Positions 1 through 10,028 of a stretch of DNA of 64,000 bases are shown here, in pieces. Source of the stretch: Terriglobia bacterium (lineage in GTDB: Bacteria > Acidobacteriota > Terriglobia > Acidiferrales > UBA7541); the NCBI GenBank assembly GCA_020073605.1, contig JAIQEW010000012.1:1-64000 (forward strand). The letters are read 5' to 3'. The notes under the pieces are model-generated. The model saw only the letters and a list, made by a program, of their open reading frames with translations. It searched no databases and was not told the DNA's origin. A program made the translations under genes and the position numbers. Numbering within the stretch: position 1 is the first letter of the stretch; each line of letters starts with the position of its first letter.

Positions 1-510
1 TCGGAAGCGGCGAAGAGGAAGTTCGCGCCGGAGTTCATGAACCGGATCGACAAGGTGGTGGTGTTCCATCCGCTGCGGTCGCAGCAGCTGGAGCAGATCT
101 TGGAGATCGAGTTGGGGATGGTGCAGCAGAGGGTGCTGGAGACGGCGAAGGGGAGGTTCCTGTTCCGCGTGACGCAGGCGGCGCGGGAGTTTCTGCTACG
201 CGAAGGGACGGACTTGAAGTACGGGGCGCGGCACCTGAAGCGAGCGATCGAGCGGCATGTGGTGTATCCGCTGGCGAGCTTGCTGGCGACGAATCAGGTG
301 ACGCTGGGAGACGTGATCTCGATTGACTGGAACGGCGGGGAGAACGGGCTGACGTTTCTGAAGGAAGCGGAAGGGGCGCTCGTGCCGATGGATTCCCCGG
401 TCCCCGACCCCATGACCGAAGCCGCCGCTGCGTTCTCCGAGAGACGCGCGGTGCCGGCCACTCGAACCTTGGTGACAGCGCAGCGAATGCCGTTTCGTCC
501 CACGCCCTGA
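1..510 (+). CDS. Clp-family AAA+ ATPase, C-terminal fragment (gene starts upstream)
   Basis: The frame is open from the first base and reads through the sensor-2 region typical of ClpA/ClpB/ClpC, with FAPEFMNRIDKVVVFHPL near the start and the KYGARHLKRAIERHV segment that closes the second ATPase module. These are hexameric unfoldases that feed proteases or disaggregate proteins in the cytoplasm. About 110 residues of recognisable AAA+ C-domain are followed by about 45 residues of proline- and alanine-rich tail not typical of ClpB. The family is clear, but ClpA, ClpB and ClpC cannot be separated from this piece. Parts of the same gene recur as debris just downstream. Confidence 0.9.
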   Translation, partial: SEAAKRKFAPEFMNRIDKVVVFHPLRSQQLEQILEIELGMVQQRVLETAKGRFLFRVTQAAREFLLREGTDLKYGARHLKRAIERHVVYPLASLLATNQVTLGDVISIDWNGGENGLTFLKEAEGALVPMDSPVPDPMTEAAAAFSERRAVPATRTLVTAQRMPFRPTP

Positions 511-676
511 CTCACTGCCGGGAGACTAGCCCGGCCAACGCTGCATTGGGGGGACTGAAGAAGTGCCAGGAAACTATAGACGTGCTAGTGCCGCACGCCG
601 CCGCGCGCATGCAGCGGCTCGCGTGGGCGCACTCCTCACGATCCTCGTGTCCCTTCCGCTTTCCGCATCGCCTCCG
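427..676 (+). repeat. Diverged direct repeat, copy 1 (Clp 3' end plus TonB-receptor 5' end)
   Basis: About 250 bases running from the last codons of the Clp gene through the intergenic stretch into a signal-peptide-coding segment. It aligns almost gap-free with 917-1170, at an offset of 490 bases rising to 495. Shared landmarks include CTTGGTGACAGCGCAGCGA and CTTCCGCTT. Confidence 0.85.
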
Positions 677-1000
677 GGATATCTGGGACACCGCGAGACG
701 CATCCGCTGATCACGCGGAGGCGCTGGCGCAGTATCACACCGGCAAGCTGAAGATCAGCTTCCTGCTGTTCGACGAGATCGAAAAAGCATCGGACGCGCT
801 GTGGCAGTTGCTGCTGGGAAACTTAGATGAGGTGATATTAACTCCGGACGGCAACCGGCGCGTAAAATTGTTGGAGACGATGATCCTCATGACGACAAGG
901 TGGTCGTGGCCCATCCGCTGCGTTCTCTGAGAGACGCGCCGGGCCAGCCACTCGGACCTTGGTGACAGCGCAGCGAGTGCCGTGTCGCCCCACGCCTTGA
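563..1000 (+). pseudogene. Chimeric remnant: TonB-receptor leader stub joined to deleted Clp ATPase
   Basis: A GTG-initiated leader (MPGNYRRASAARRRAHAAAR, ending LVSLPLSAS) closely matches the first residues of the TonB receptor at 1058. It runs straight into Clp sequence: PPGYLGHRET, then after a frameshift the Walker B segment KISFLLFDEIEKASDALWQ and ETMILMTT. A second jump leads to DKVVVAHPLRS, and a third to the Clp tail. Each step skips Clp sequence present in intact homologues, so the piece is non-functional. It lies between the intact Clp tail and the intact receptor, as expected for a tandem duplication later eroded by internal deletions. Confidence 0.8.
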
Positions 1001-1170
1001 CTGGTCGCCTGGAGGGTCGGATCAGCCCGGCCATTTCTGAATTAGAGGATCGAGCAAGTGCAAGGAAGACGCGAACGGATTGCTGCCGCACGCCGCTGCG
1101 CTCATAGAGCGAGTCGCGCGAGTGCGCTCCTGGCAATTCTTGTGTCTCTTCCGCTTCCGGCGTCGCCCCA
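917..1170 (+). repeat. Diverged direct repeat, copy 2
   Basis: The partner of 427-676. Here the Clp tail is disrupted by stops, but the receptor leader continues into a complete gene. The repeat ends where the two leaders diverge, after the signal-peptide cleavage region. Confidence 0.85.
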
Positions 1171-3109
1171 GCAAAAGCCGGACGACCTCACGAACCACAG
1201 CATTGAAGACCTGATGAACATCGAGGTGACCTCGGTCTCGAAAACGGAGCAAAAGCTTTCCCGAACTGCATCGGCGGTCTTTGTAATCTCGGCGGATGAC
1301 ATAGCCAGCTCAGGCGCGACGAACATTCCGGATTTGCTTCGCATGGTTCCGGGCATGAACGTGTCGCAAATCAACGCCAATGCATGGGCGATCACCGTCC
1401 GCGGATTCAACGGACGATTCAGCAATGAGTTGCTCGTGCTGGTTGACGCACGACCTGTGTACACGCAGACCTTCGGCGGCGTTTTCTGGGATGTGTTGGA
1501 TCTCCCCTTGGAAGATATCCAGAGGATCGAAGTGATCCGCGGCCCCGGCGGCTCCGTTTGGGGAGCGAACGCAGTCAATGGCGTCGTCAACATCATTACA
1601 AAGAAAGCCTCCGACACGCGCGGAGGGCTCGTGGTCGGTGGGGGGGGCAACACCCTACAGGGATTTGGAACCACTCAATACGGCGGCAGCGCGGGCAAGA
1701 AGACGGACTATCGGTTGTACGCCAAGTATCTCAACCAGGATCACTTGCCCGATTCCGCCGGGCAAGACGGCGGAGACGGCTGGCATATCCTCCGGGGCGG
1801 TTTTCGTGGCGACAGCGTTCTATCTTCCAAGGACACGCTAACGTTCCAAGGCGATCTCTACAGCGCCCGCGAGGGCACGCCAACCGTCGACTTTCCGTCC
1901 GTTACTGCCCCTGCCCGTCAAGACATCGAGTTAATCGCGAACATTTCAGGCGGTTTTATCCAAGGCGCCTGGAACCGCACATGGTCCGATCGCTCGGACA
2001 CGTCTTTACAGGTTTCCTATGATGGATACGAACGCCATGATTTTCTCCGTGAGCGTAGCAACACGTTCGATCTTGATTTCCAGCACCACTTCAGCGGATG
2101 GGCGCGGCAGAACATCGTCTGGGGCCTGACGTATCGACATTCGGAATTGGATTCCAGCGGGAATCTATATGTATCCTTAGTCCCCGCTGACATCACCACT
2201 CAACTCTTCGGTTCGTTTCTCCAGGACGAGATCGCCATAGTTCCGGACCGGCTCTACCTGACCATCGGCACCAAGCTGGAGCATAGCCACTACACGGGCT
2301 TCGATTTCATGCCGAGTGCTCGAGCGGCCTGGTCTCCCAGTCCGCAGCACATGCTGTGGGCGGCCGTCTCCAAGGCGGACCGGACGCCCAGCGCGTTCGA
2401 CGCCTCCGTCGTTTCAAACATCAGTACATCTCCAGGGGAAGGAGGGGTCCCCGACGTGCTGAGTTTCTTCGGTAATCCTCGCGTCAAGAACGAGGGGTTG
2501 ATCGCCTACGAAGCGGGCTATCGCGCGACGGTTCTCAAACAACTGTCGGTAGACCTGACCGCCTACTACAACAGCTACAGCGATCAATTCACAGCGGAGC
2601 CATCGGCGCCCTTCATGGTTCAAACGCCACCGCCGCCGCACTTTATCACGCCCCTCACATACGAGAATCTCATGCACGGGGAAACACACGGTATCGAGGT
2701 CGCGGTGAACTGGAAGGCAACGAACCGCTGGACCCTGAGTCCCGGATACGCTTTTGAAGAGATCCACATGCATTTGGCCGCCACAAGTCAGGATATGACA
2801 TCTGCCAGCGGGGCAGAGGGAAGCAGTCCGGACGACTCGGCGCAGCTTCGGTCGCACTTCGTTATTGGGCACGGCCTTAGTTGGGATACATCGGCTTACT
2901 TTGTCGGCCGCCTCACCGACCCGAAAGAGCCTTCGAATACCAGACTTGACATGCAACTATCCTGGCGCCTCGGCAAGGGCGCCTCACTGAGCTTCGTCGG
3001 CCAGAACCTGGCAAAGGAACGCCACGTGGAGTTTGTCGACTCAACTGGAAGTGCGAGGACGACATCGATTAAGCGCAGCGCCTACATCCAGTTTACGGGG
3101 CGATTCTGA
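1058..3109 (+). CDS. TonB-dependent outer-membrane receptor
   Basis: A 683-residue protein predicted to import a ligand across the outer membrane using TonB energy. After an N-terminal signal region (hydrophobic SALLAILVSLPLPASPQQ) comes a plug domain (about residues 45-170) with SIEDLMNIEVTSVSKTEQ, IPDLLRMVPGMNVSQI, LVDARPVY, and RIEVIRGPGGSVWGANAVNG leading into VVNIITKKA. The rest is an aromatic-rich beta-barrel ending in F (YIQFTGRF), the usual terminal residue. The start is GTG, because the leader match with the upstream stub begins there. It sits directly before yfiR and a sensor kinase, an arrangement that suggests its ligand or its own state feeds the signalling genes. The substrate cannot be inferred. 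Confidence 0.92.
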   Translation: MQGRRERIAAARRCAHRASRASALLAILVSLPLPASPQQKPDDLTNHSIEDLMNIEVTSVSKTEQKLSRTASAVFVISADDIASSGATNIPDLLRMVPGMNVSQINANAWAITVRGFNGRFSNELLVLVDARPVYTQTFGGVFWDVLDLPLEDIQRIEVIRGPGGSVWGANAVNGVVNIITKKASDTRGGLVVGGGGNTLQGFGTTQYGGSAGKKTDYRLYAKYLNQDHLPDSAGQDGGDGWHILRGGFRGDSVLSSKDTLTFQGDLYSAREGTPTVDFPSVTAPARQDIELIANISGGFIQGAWNRTWSDRSDTSLQVSYDGYERHDFLRERSNTFDLDFQHHFSGWARQNIVWGLTYRHSELDSSGNLYVSLVPADITTQLFGSFLQDEIAIVPDRLYLTIGTKLEHSHYTGFDFMPSARAAWSPSPQHMLWAAVSKADRTPSAFDASVVSNISTSPGEGGVPDVLSFFGNPRVKNEGLIAYEAGYRATVLKQLSVDLTAYYNSYSDQFTAEPSAPFMVQTPPPPHFITPLTYENLMHGETHGIEVAVNWKATNRWTLSPGYAFEEIHMHLAATSQDMTSASGAEGSSPDDSAQLRSHFVIGHGLSWDTSAYFVGRLTDPKEPSNTRLDMQLSWRLGKGASLSFVGQNLAKERHVEFVDSTGSARTTSIKRSAYIQFTGRF

Positions 3110-3187
3110 CGCCGGAGCAAGAGACCTTTGAGCACTGCGGACAGAGCCGAATGGAATTTCTCGAACCCCAGGCGAGGGATTGAGGGC

Positions 3188-3769
3188 ATGGAGCTTTGGC
3201 GCAAATCCAGGAAGGCGGCCGCTCTGTTGCTGCTCCCCCTGGTTTTGTTTGTCTCCACTCCCGAAGTCAGCGCGCAGGCGAATACTCCTAGCGAGTACCA
3301 GGTTAAAGCGGCGTTTCTTTTCAGCTTCGCAAAATTCATCGACTGGCCGCCGGCCAGTTTTGCAAGCCCGCAGTCCCCATTCGCAATCTGCATACTCGGC
3401 GCCGATCCGTTCGGCAAAACGATCGATGACGCCCTGGAAGGAAAGACCATCGGGGACCACCCCGTCGTCGTGCAACGCGCCAAGGACGCGGCGGAAGTGC
3501 GCCACTGCCAGATCGTTTTCATCGGTTCCTCGGAAAAACCTCGCCTCGCGGAGACCATTGCACATCTCCAGGGCGCGAACGTCTTGATCGTGGGCGAGAC
3601 CGAGCGTTTCGCGAATTCGGGCGGCACGATCGAATTGATGCTCGAGCAGAAACACGTCCGGTTCGCGATCAATCCGGACGCCGCAGAGACTGCCGGCTTG
3701 AGAATCAGCTCCAAACTGCTCGCGCTCGCAAAAATCGTTCGAAGTACTCCCGAAAGTGGCAGGAACTGA
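3188..3769 (+). CDS. yfiR: YfiR-family (DUF4154) periplasmic signalling protein
   Basis: A secreted protein of 193 residues from the internal ATG. That start follows GAGGG and gives a clean signal peptide (RKAAALLLLPLVLFVSTPEVSAQA). The family core is visible: YQVKAAFLFSFAKFIDWP, ICILGADPFG, RHCQIVFIGSSE and the closing FAINPDAAETAGLRISSKLLALA. In Pseudomonas, YfiR is a periplasmic inhibitor of the membrane diguanylate cyclase YfiN, binding its CHASE8-type sensor. Only one cysteine pair is seen (ICIL and RHCQ), so a second disulfide known from the Pseudomonas protein seems absent. It ends one base before the start of a kinase with a CHASE8-like sensor, its probable partner. Confidence 0.85.
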   Translation: MELWRKSRKAAALLLLPLVLFVSTPEVSAQANTPSEYQVKAAFLFSFAKFIDWPPASFASPQSPFAICILGADPFGKTIDDALEGKTIGDHPVVVQRAKDAAEVRHCQIVFIGSSEKPRLAETIAHLQGANVLIVGETERFANSGGTIELMLEQKHVRFAINPDAAETAGLRISSKLLALAKIVRSTPESGRN

Positions 3770-3770
3770 A

Positions 3771-6700
3771 ATGCGCACCCATCGCGATCGTTCGATCCGC
3801 CAGAAGCTCACGAGCATCATCCTGCTGACGTGCGCTGTCGGGATTTCGGTCGTTTGCATCGTGTTCGTCGCTTATGACCTCATTACCTTCCGGCGGGGGA
3901 TGTCTCGCGATCTCACGACCCTCGCGGAGATAACCGGGGCAAATTCCACTGCCGCTCTCACGTTCGGAGACGCCCAATCGGCGCGCGAGACCCTTGCATC
4001 TCTCAGTGCAAACCCGCACATCGTCGAGGCGGCGATTCTGACGCGAGACGGAAACATCTTTTCCGAGTATGTCCGCACAGGATCTCACCCGGATTCCATG
4101 CCGTTTGCCCGTGGTTCCGATGGCGCCGCCACCGTTTCAGGTCACCTCGTTGTGCTCGGTCCCATTTCTCTGAACGGCGAACGCATCGGGACCATCTATC
4201 TCAACTCGGATCTGAATGAGCTGTACGCCCGCATCGGGCGCCTCGTGGGAGTCGTTCTTTTCGAGATTCTGGTCGCTTTCGGAGCGGCATATCTGCTGGC
4301 AGTACGGCTCCAGCGCGTAATCTCGCAGCCGATCTTCGATCTGGCCTCCACCGCCTCGGCAGTGTCTCTTAAGAAGGACTACTCCCTCCGCGCCACGAAG
4401 CAGAGCGACGATGAAATCGGCTCTCTCGTGGACCGCTTCAATGACATGCTCAACCAGATCGAAGCGCGCGAGGCGGCGCTGCAATCAGCGCACGATGAAC
4501 TGGAACGGCGCGTGGATGAGCGGACACGCGAGCTCCAAGCCGAAATCGCCGACCGCAAGCAGACGGAACGAGAACTCGAGCAGCGCACATCCTTTCTCAA
4601 CTCGCTCATTGAAAATGCTCCTCTCGGGATCGTTGCGATCGGCCCCGATCACTCGGTACGGATGTGCAACCCCGCATTCGAGCGTTTGTTTGGCTATCGC
4701 CAGCAGGATATCCTCGGCCAACCGCTTTACGATTTGCTCGCCCCCGGGGAACTCCGCTCGGAAGTGGATTCGAATATACAAAAAGTCGCGCAGGGGCACA
4801 CGGCCTGCACCGTCACGAAACGCCGGCGCAGTGACGGAACTTTCGTCGATGTCGAGGCTTTCTCTGTCCCTCTCATGACGGATGGCCGGTCGACGGGAGC
4901 CTTGCTGCTTTACCAGGACATCACCCATCGCAAGCAGGCGGAACGAGAACTCGAGCAGCGCACATCCTTTCTCAACTCGCTCATCGAAAATGCTCCTCTG
5001 GGGATCGTTGCGGTCGGCCCCGATCACGCGGTACGCATGTGCAACCCCGCATTCGAGCGTTTGTTTGGCTATCGTCAGGCGGAGATCCTCGGCCAACCGC
5101 TTTACGATTTGCTCGCCCCCGGGGAACTTCGTCCAGAAGTGGATTCGAACATGCAAAGACTCTGGCGGGGCCAGACGACCCACATCGTGACGAAACGCCG
5201 GCGCAATGATGGAAGCCTCGTCGATGTCGAGGCTTTCTCGGTGCCCCTCATGGAGGAAGGCCTGCAGACGGGCGCGCTCCTGCTGTATCAGGACATCACC
5301 GAACGCAAGCTCTCCGAAGAAGCGCTCTTGCGAGCAAAAGACGCAGCCGAAGCAGCCAGCCGCGCTAAAAGCGAGTTTCTCGCCAACATGAGCCACGAAA
5401 TTCGCACGCCCATGAACGGAATCTTGGGCATGACGGAACTCGTTCTGGACACCGAACTGGATGGAGAGCAACGCAACTACTTGAACTTGGCGAAGGTGTC
5501 AGCCGATTCCCTGCTTTCCCTGATCAACGACGTCTTGGACTATTCCAAGATCGAGGCCGGAAAGTTGGAGATAGACGCAATTGACTTCAATTTGGGAGAC
5601 AGCCTTGGCGACACGATGAAGACTCTGAGTCTCCGCGCACATCAGAAGGGATTGGAGCTTGCCTTTGAGATTGAGCCGTCCGTTCCCGACGCGGTGGTCG
5701 GAGATCCCGGACGTTTGAGGCAGATCATCGTCAACTTGGTAGGCAACGGAATCAAGTTTACCGAACAGGGTGAGGTGGTGGTGTATGTGAAAACGGTGTC
5801 GCGGACACAGGATCAGGTCAAACTCCAGTTTACAGTCGCTGATACCGGTATTGGCATACCCATGGAGAAACAAACCTCGATCTTTGAGGCATTCAATCAG
5901 GCAGACGGCTCAATGACTCGCAAGTATGGCGGGACCGGCCTTGGTTTGACGATTTCGTCCAGGCTCGTAGCCCTGATGGGAGGCCGAATCTGGGTCGAGA
6001 GCGAGCCCGGCAAGGGCAGTCGGTTCCATTTTACGGCTTGCTTTGCGCTGCAGAAGACGGCAGCCAGAACCGTTGTGCCGAGAGACCCGCAGACCTTGCA
6101 CGACATGCGGGTGCTCGTAGTGGACGACAACGCTACCAATCGGCATATTCTCGTCAAGATGCTTGAGAACTGGGGCATGCAGCCTACGGCAGCGGAGAGC
6201 GGAGCAAAGGCGATAGTTACCTTGGGCGAAGCCAAGGGTCTGGGAAGAGTTTTCCCGCTGATCCTGCTCGATGCTCAGATGCCCGAGATGGACGGATTCG
6301 CCCTCGCAGAGTCCATCAAACGAAACCCGGCCTGGAGGGGGGCCACGGTGATGATGTTGAGTTCCGCGGGACAGCGAGGGGACGCAATGCGATGCCGTGA
6401 GCTGGGCATCGCTGCGTATCTCACCAAACCGGTCCGAAAGGAGGAACTCTTGGACGCCATTTTGACAGCACTGGGCACTCGCACAGGCAGTGAAACTCGT
6501 CGCACGCTGGTCACACGTCATTCGCTTCGAGAGGGCCGGGAGAAACTCCGCGTCCTCCTGGCCGAGGACAACGCTGTGAATCAATTGGTCGCGCTTCGGT
6601 TGCTGGAGAAGCACGGCCATGTCGTGACCGTTGCCGCAAACGGAAGGAAAGCCCTGGAGGCCCTAGAAAAGGAGACCTACGACGTCGTGTTGATGGACGT

Positions 6701-7298
6701 CCAAATGCCGGAGATGGATGGTTTGGAAGCAACTCGAACCATCCGGGAGAAGGAGAAAACAACCGGAGAGCACATCCCCATCGTGGCGATGACCGCCCAC
6801 GCCATGAAAGGCGACGAAGAGCGCTGTCTCGAGGCAGGCATGGATGATTACTTGACGAAGCCCATCGAAACGCCGGAATTGCTCGCCACCTTGGAGGAAA
6901 TCGGGAACCGCAAAAGAAGCGCTGATCTTGCCCTTGACTCGCCTTCGAAAAGTTCTGCTGCCGACGCAATCGATCTGGCGAGTGTTCTCGAAAGACTGGA
7001 GGGAGACCGCGCCTTATTTGACGAATTGACACGCATGTTCGAGGAGGAATGTCCGAAGATCCTCGAAGGGATGCGCCTTGCTATCGCAACACACGATGCG
7101 AGGAGTCTTGAGCATCACGCGCACACATTGAAGGGATCCTCCGCCAATCTGGGCGCCCTCGCGGTTTCCCACGCAGCTGCAGAGATCGAGAGGTTGGCTA
7201 AGTCTGACAATGTTGATAACACCAGCGATCAATTCAGAGTGCTTCAGGAGGAAGTCGAAAGGTTGTTTGGTACGTTGGAAGTTCTGCGTCAAGGGTGA
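3771..7298 (+). CDS. Hybrid sensor histidine kinase: CHASE8-like, HAMP, 2x PAS, HisKA, HATPase, 2x REC, HPt
   Basis: A 1175-residue inner-membrane phosphorelay kinase. Domains in order: TM1 (about 15-37), periplasmic CHASE8-like sensor ([20 protein letters not shown]), TM2, HAMP, coiled coil, two near-identical PAS domains, HisKA with the phosphorylatable His in SHEIRTP (about H542), HATPase_c ([17 protein letters not shown]), REC1 (Asp about 834 in [11 protein letters not shown]), REC2 (Asp about 976 in [11 protein letters not shown]) and HPt (HTLKGSS, about H1118). The ATG is chosen over an in-frame GTG 15 bases earlier because it avoids overlapping yfiR. The sensor matches the type YfiR regulates in YfiN, so YfiR probably controls this kinase. 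The HPt may pass phosphate to the REC-GGDEF protein downstream. Confidence 0.93.
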   Translation: MRTHRDRSIRQKLTSIILLTCAVGISVVCIVFVAYDLITFRRGMSRDLTTLAEITGANSTAALTFGDAQSARETLASLSANPHIVEAAILTRDGNIFSEYVRTGSHPDSMPFARGSDGAATVSGHLVVLGPISLNGERIGTIYLNSDLNELYARIGRLVGVVLFEILVAFGAAYLLAVRLQRVISQPIFDLASTASAVSLKKDYSLRATKQSDDEIGSLVDRFNDMLNQIEAREAALQSAHDELERRVDERTRELQAEIADRKQTERELEQRTSFLNSLIENAPLGIVAIGPDHSVRMCNPAFERLFGYRQQDILGQPLYDLLAPGELRSEVDSNIQKVAQGHTACTVTKRRRSDGTFVDVEAFSVPLMTDGRSTGALLLYQDITHRKQAERELEQRTSFLNSLIENAPLGIVAVGPDHAVRMCNPAFERLFGYRQAEILGQPLYDLLAPGELRPEVDSNMQRLWRGQTTHIVTKRRRNDGSLVDVEAFSVPLMEEGLQTGALLLYQDITERKLSEEALLRAKDAAEAASRAKSEFLANMSHEIRTPMNGILGMTELVLDTELDGEQRNYLNLAKVSADSLLSLINDVLDYSKIEAGKLEIDAIDFNLGDSLGDTMKTLSLRAHQKGLELAFEIEPSVPDAVVGDPGRLRQIIVNLVGNGIKFTEQGEVVVYVKTVSRTQDQVKLQFTVADTGIGIPMEKQTSIFEAFNQADGSMTRKYGGTGLGLTISSRLVALMGGRIWVESEPGKGSRFHFTACFALQKTAARTVVPRDPQTLHDMRVLVVDDNATNRHILVKMLENWGMQPTAAESGAKAIVTLGEAKGLGRVFPLILLDAQMPEMDGFALAESIKRNPAWRGATVMMLSSAGQRGDAMRCRELGIAAYLTKPVRKEELLDAILTALGTRTGSETRRTLVTRHSLREGREKLRVLLAEDNAVNQLVALRLLEKHGHVVTVAANGRKALEALEKETYDVVLMDVQMPEMDGLEATRTIREKEKTTGEHIPIVAMTAHAMKGDEERCLEAGMDDYLTKPIETPELLATLEEIGNRKRSADLALDSPSKSSAADAIDLASVLERLEGDRALFDELTRMFEEECPKILEGMRLAIATHDARSLEHHAHTLKGSSANLGALAVSHAAAEIERLAKSDNVDNTSDQFRVLQEEVERLFGTLEVLRQG
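4554..5303 (+). repeat. Tandem 375-bp in-frame duplication encoding the two PAS domains
   Basis: Two head-to-tail units (4554-4928 and 4929-5303) of exactly 375 bases, or 125 codons, each starting CGCAAGC. A third CGCAAGC stands at the exit. Long blocks are identical at DNA level, which points to recent duplication or ongoing gene conversion. Confidence 0.9.
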
Positions 7299-7369
7299 CA
7301 TTTTTGCGGGCTCATTTCGGACCAGCGTTTGCGGCGTGCTTGTAATCCTCCGCTGGATAGGACACGAAT

Positions 7370-8368
7370 ATGACTACCGAAGACAATTCCGAGAAGCGCA
7401 TTCTCATCGCTGAAGACGACCCGGTTTCCTGTCGAATGCTTCAGGCGTTTTTGACGAAATGGGGATATCAGGTGGTGACCGCCGCAAACGGTTCCGATGC
7501 GCTGCGAATCCTCGAGGCGGAGGGTGCCCCGTCACTCGCCGTGCTCGATTGGATGATGCCCGGCCTGGAGGGCCCTCAAGTTTGCCAGCGCGTCCGCGAG
7601 CTTCAGGACCGTCCCTACGTGTACATTCTCCTGCTCACCGCACGCAGCCAGAAGGCCGACCTGCTCCGAGGCCTCGAATCCGGCGCTGACGACTATTTGA
7701 CAAAGCCCTTTAACCTACAGGAGCTGCGCGCCCGCCTACAAGTGGGCCAGCGAATCCTGGACCTTCAGAACGGCCTGATCGCGGCTCGAGACGAGCTGAG
7801 CTTCCGGGCCACTCATGACTCGCTCACCGGCATTGCAAATCGCGGCGTCGTTCTCGATGCGATCCACCGCGAGCATTCCCGGCAAGTGCGCGAGGGCGGC
7901 ACTCTTGGGATCGTCATGGTTGACCTGGATCACTTCAAGCAAGTGAACGACACCTACGGCCATCAGGCTGGGGATGCCGTGCTGAAAGAAGTGGCGCGGC
8001 GCATGGCCTCTTGTGTCCGTCCGTATGACACCGTAGGACGCTATGGCGGCGAGGAATTCCTGGTCGTCGTGGCCTCAGCCGATAGCGTCGGGGCGCTGGC
8101 GCTCGCCGATCGAATCTGCCGGGAAGTCGCTTCGGCGCCCGTCACGACAGACGAGGGAGCGGTACGCATCACAGCGAGCTGCGGGGTAGCAGTCAGCGAT
8201 GCTGCTAAACCCCTCGATTCCGAGGAGCTCCTTCATGCCGCCGACGAAGCTCTTTACAGCGCGAAACAACAGGGCCGCAATCGGGCGGTCCTTGCCGCCC
8301 CGGCGGTGCCGGTCCAATCCGAATCCTCTCCGGCCGAGCCGACGCCCGTTAAGTCCGAATCCCGCTGA
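7370..8368 (+). CDS. Response regulator with GGDEF output (diguanylate cyclase)
   Basis: A soluble 332-residue protein. The N-terminal REC domain (about 8-125) has the acidic pair EDD, acceptor Asp in VLDWMMPG, Thr in LLTARS and Lys in LTKPFN. The GGDEF domain (about 160-320) has the active-site variant GGEEF preceded by RPYD five residues upstream, an intact RxxD product-inhibition site. It should make c-di-GMP from two GTP when phosphorylated. It lies 71 bases after the HPt-bearing kinase and has no other obvious kinase partner, so it is the likely output of the YfiR pathway. The start ATG is well placed, and the C-terminal 25 residues are Pro/Ser/Glu-rich. Confidence 0.92.
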   Translation: MTTEDNSEKRILIAEDDPVSCRMLQAFLTKWGYQVVTAANGSDALRILEAEGAPSLAVLDWMMPGLEGPQVCQRVRELQDRPYVYILLLTARSQKADLLRGLESGADDYLTKPFNLQELRARLQVGQRILDLQNGLIAARDELSFRATHDSLTGIANRGVVLDAIHREHSRQVREGGTLGIVMVDLDHFKQVNDTYGHQAGDAVLKEVARRMASCVRPYDTVGRYGGEEFLVVVASADSVGALALADRICREVASAPVTTDEGAVRITASCGVAVSDAAKPLDSEELLHAADEALYSAKQQGRNRAVLAAPAVPVQSESSPAEPTPVKSESR

Positions 8369-8542
8369 TCTTCAGAGGGAGCGAGGTTTCATTTGCCATA
8401 CGGTAGCGTATGGACATGCACGAACTTCCCATCCGGCACCTCTCGGCGCAAACCCATTCGCCCTCGCCGCTTTTTGGTGTACATTGTTACGCGCACGCTG
8501 AGTGCAAATACATTTCTGCTATGTTTCGGAGAGGGTCAGGAA

Positions 8543-9883
8543 ATGAATCCGACCAAGTCAGGACCGGCTGTCAGCAGTGGCGCTCCCGCGGGAACTCCCC
8601 GGGATACGTTGACGATCATCGATAATCGCAACGGCCGGCAATACGAAATCCCCGTCAAGAATGACACGATCCGGCCTCTCGACCTCCGCCAGATCAAGAT
8701 CCACGACTCCGATTTCGGCATGATGAGTTACGATCCGGCTTTCGCCAACACCGCGTCCTGTACAAGCAAGATCACGTTTATCGACGGCGACAAGGGGATC
8801 CTCCGCTACCGCGGCTATTCGATTGAAGAGCTGGCGGAGAAGAGCACGTACCCGGAGACGGCCTACCTGATCCTGCACGGTGAGCTTCCCACGAAATCGC
8901 AACTCGCGGACTGGAACTACCACATCACGCACCACACGTTTATCCACGAGAGCATCAAGAAGTTTCTCGACGGCTTTCATTACGACGCGCATCCGATGGG
9001 CATGCTCATCTCGACCGTCGCCGCGCTTTCCACCTTCTATCCGGACGCGAAGGACATCTTCAATCCCGAATCGCGGCGCAAGCAGACGTACCGCCTGATC
9101 GGCAAGATGCCCACGCTCGCCGCGTTCGCCTACCGGCATAGCTTGGGCATGCCGTTCGTGTATCCCGACAACGATTTGAGCTACAGCGGCAATTTTCTCA
9201 ACATGCTCTTCCGCACCACGGAGCTGCAATACCGCCCGAATCCCACGCTCGAGCGCGCGCTCGATATCCTGTTTATCCTGCACGCCGATCATGAGCAGAA
9301 TTGCTCGTCCACGGCCATGCGCGGCGTCGGCAGTTCGCACGTCGATCCGTATTCCGCCACGGCCGCGGCCACGGCCGCGCTCTACGGCCCGCTCCACGGC
9401 GGGGCAAACGAACAAGTCCTGCGGATGCTCGTTGAAATCGGAACCGTCAACAATGTGCCCGCCTACATCAAGAGCGTGAAAGCCGGCGAACAATTGCTAA
9501 TGGGATTCGGCCATCGCGTTTACAAGAACTATGATCCGCGAGCCCGAATCGTGAAGCGCATCGCCTATGAAGTTTTCGACGTCATGGGACGCAATCCGCT
9601 GATCGATATCGCCCTCGAATGCGAACGCATCGCGCTCGAGGACGAATATTTCGTCACGCGGCGTCTCTATCCCAACGTCGATTTCTATACGGGCCTCATC
9701 TATCAGGCGATGGGCTTCCCGGTGACGATGTTCCCGGTGCTCTTCGCCATTCCACGTACGTCGGGCTGGGTCGCGCAATGGGAAGAAATGCTGCTCGACC
9801 ACGAGCAGAAAATTGCGCGGCCGCGTCAGGTGTACACGGGCTACGACCTGCGCAGCTACATCCCGCCCGACCACCGCAGCTGA
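8543..9883 (+). CDS. gltA: Citrate synthase
   Basis: A 446-residue enzyme that condenses acetyl-CoA with oxaloacetate at entry to the TCA cycle. Family signatures are all present: LRYRGYSIEELAE near the N-terminus, LHADHEQNCSS, GPLHGGANE and GFGHRVYKNYDPRA containing the catalytic histidines, VDFYTGLIY with the catalytic Asp, and FAIPRTSGWVAQW. The ATG follows GGTCAGGA, and length from there matches the hexameric bacterial type. The frame stays open 150 bases upstream, but that extension is not citrate synthase-like. It stands alone between regulatory genes. Confidence 0.96.
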   Translation: MNPTKSGPAVSSGAPAGTPRDTLTIIDNRNGRQYEIPVKNDTIRPLDLRQIKIHDSDFGMMSYDPAFANTASCTSKITFIDGDKGILRYRGYSIEELAEKSTYPETAYLILHGELPTKSQLADWNYHITHHTFIHESIKKFLDGFHYDAHPMGMLISTVAALSTFYPDAKDIFNPESRRKQTYRLIGKMPTLAAFAYRHSLGMPFVYPDNDLSYSGNFLNMLFRTTELQYRPNPTLERALDILFILHADHEQNCSSTAMRGVGSSHVDPYSATAAATAALYGPLHGGANEQVLRMLVEIGTVNNVPAYIKSVKAGEQLLMGFGHRVYKNYDPRARIVKRIAYEVFDVMGRNPLIDIALECERIALEDEYFVTRRLYPNVDFYTGLIYQAMGFPVTMFPVLFAIPRTSGWVAQWEEMLLDHEQKIARPRQVYTGYDLRSYIPPDHRS

Positions 9884-10028
9884 GCCGCCCGGTTCCGGCA
9901 AGCCCCGATGCGTCTTATCGACGGCTCCTGAAATTAGTTTTTTCTAATCTTGCCTCCAATCGCCTCAAACTTAAATGAACTCGCCAACCCGCTGTAATCA
10001 CAATTGCTAGGTGCGAGACTGACGGCGC

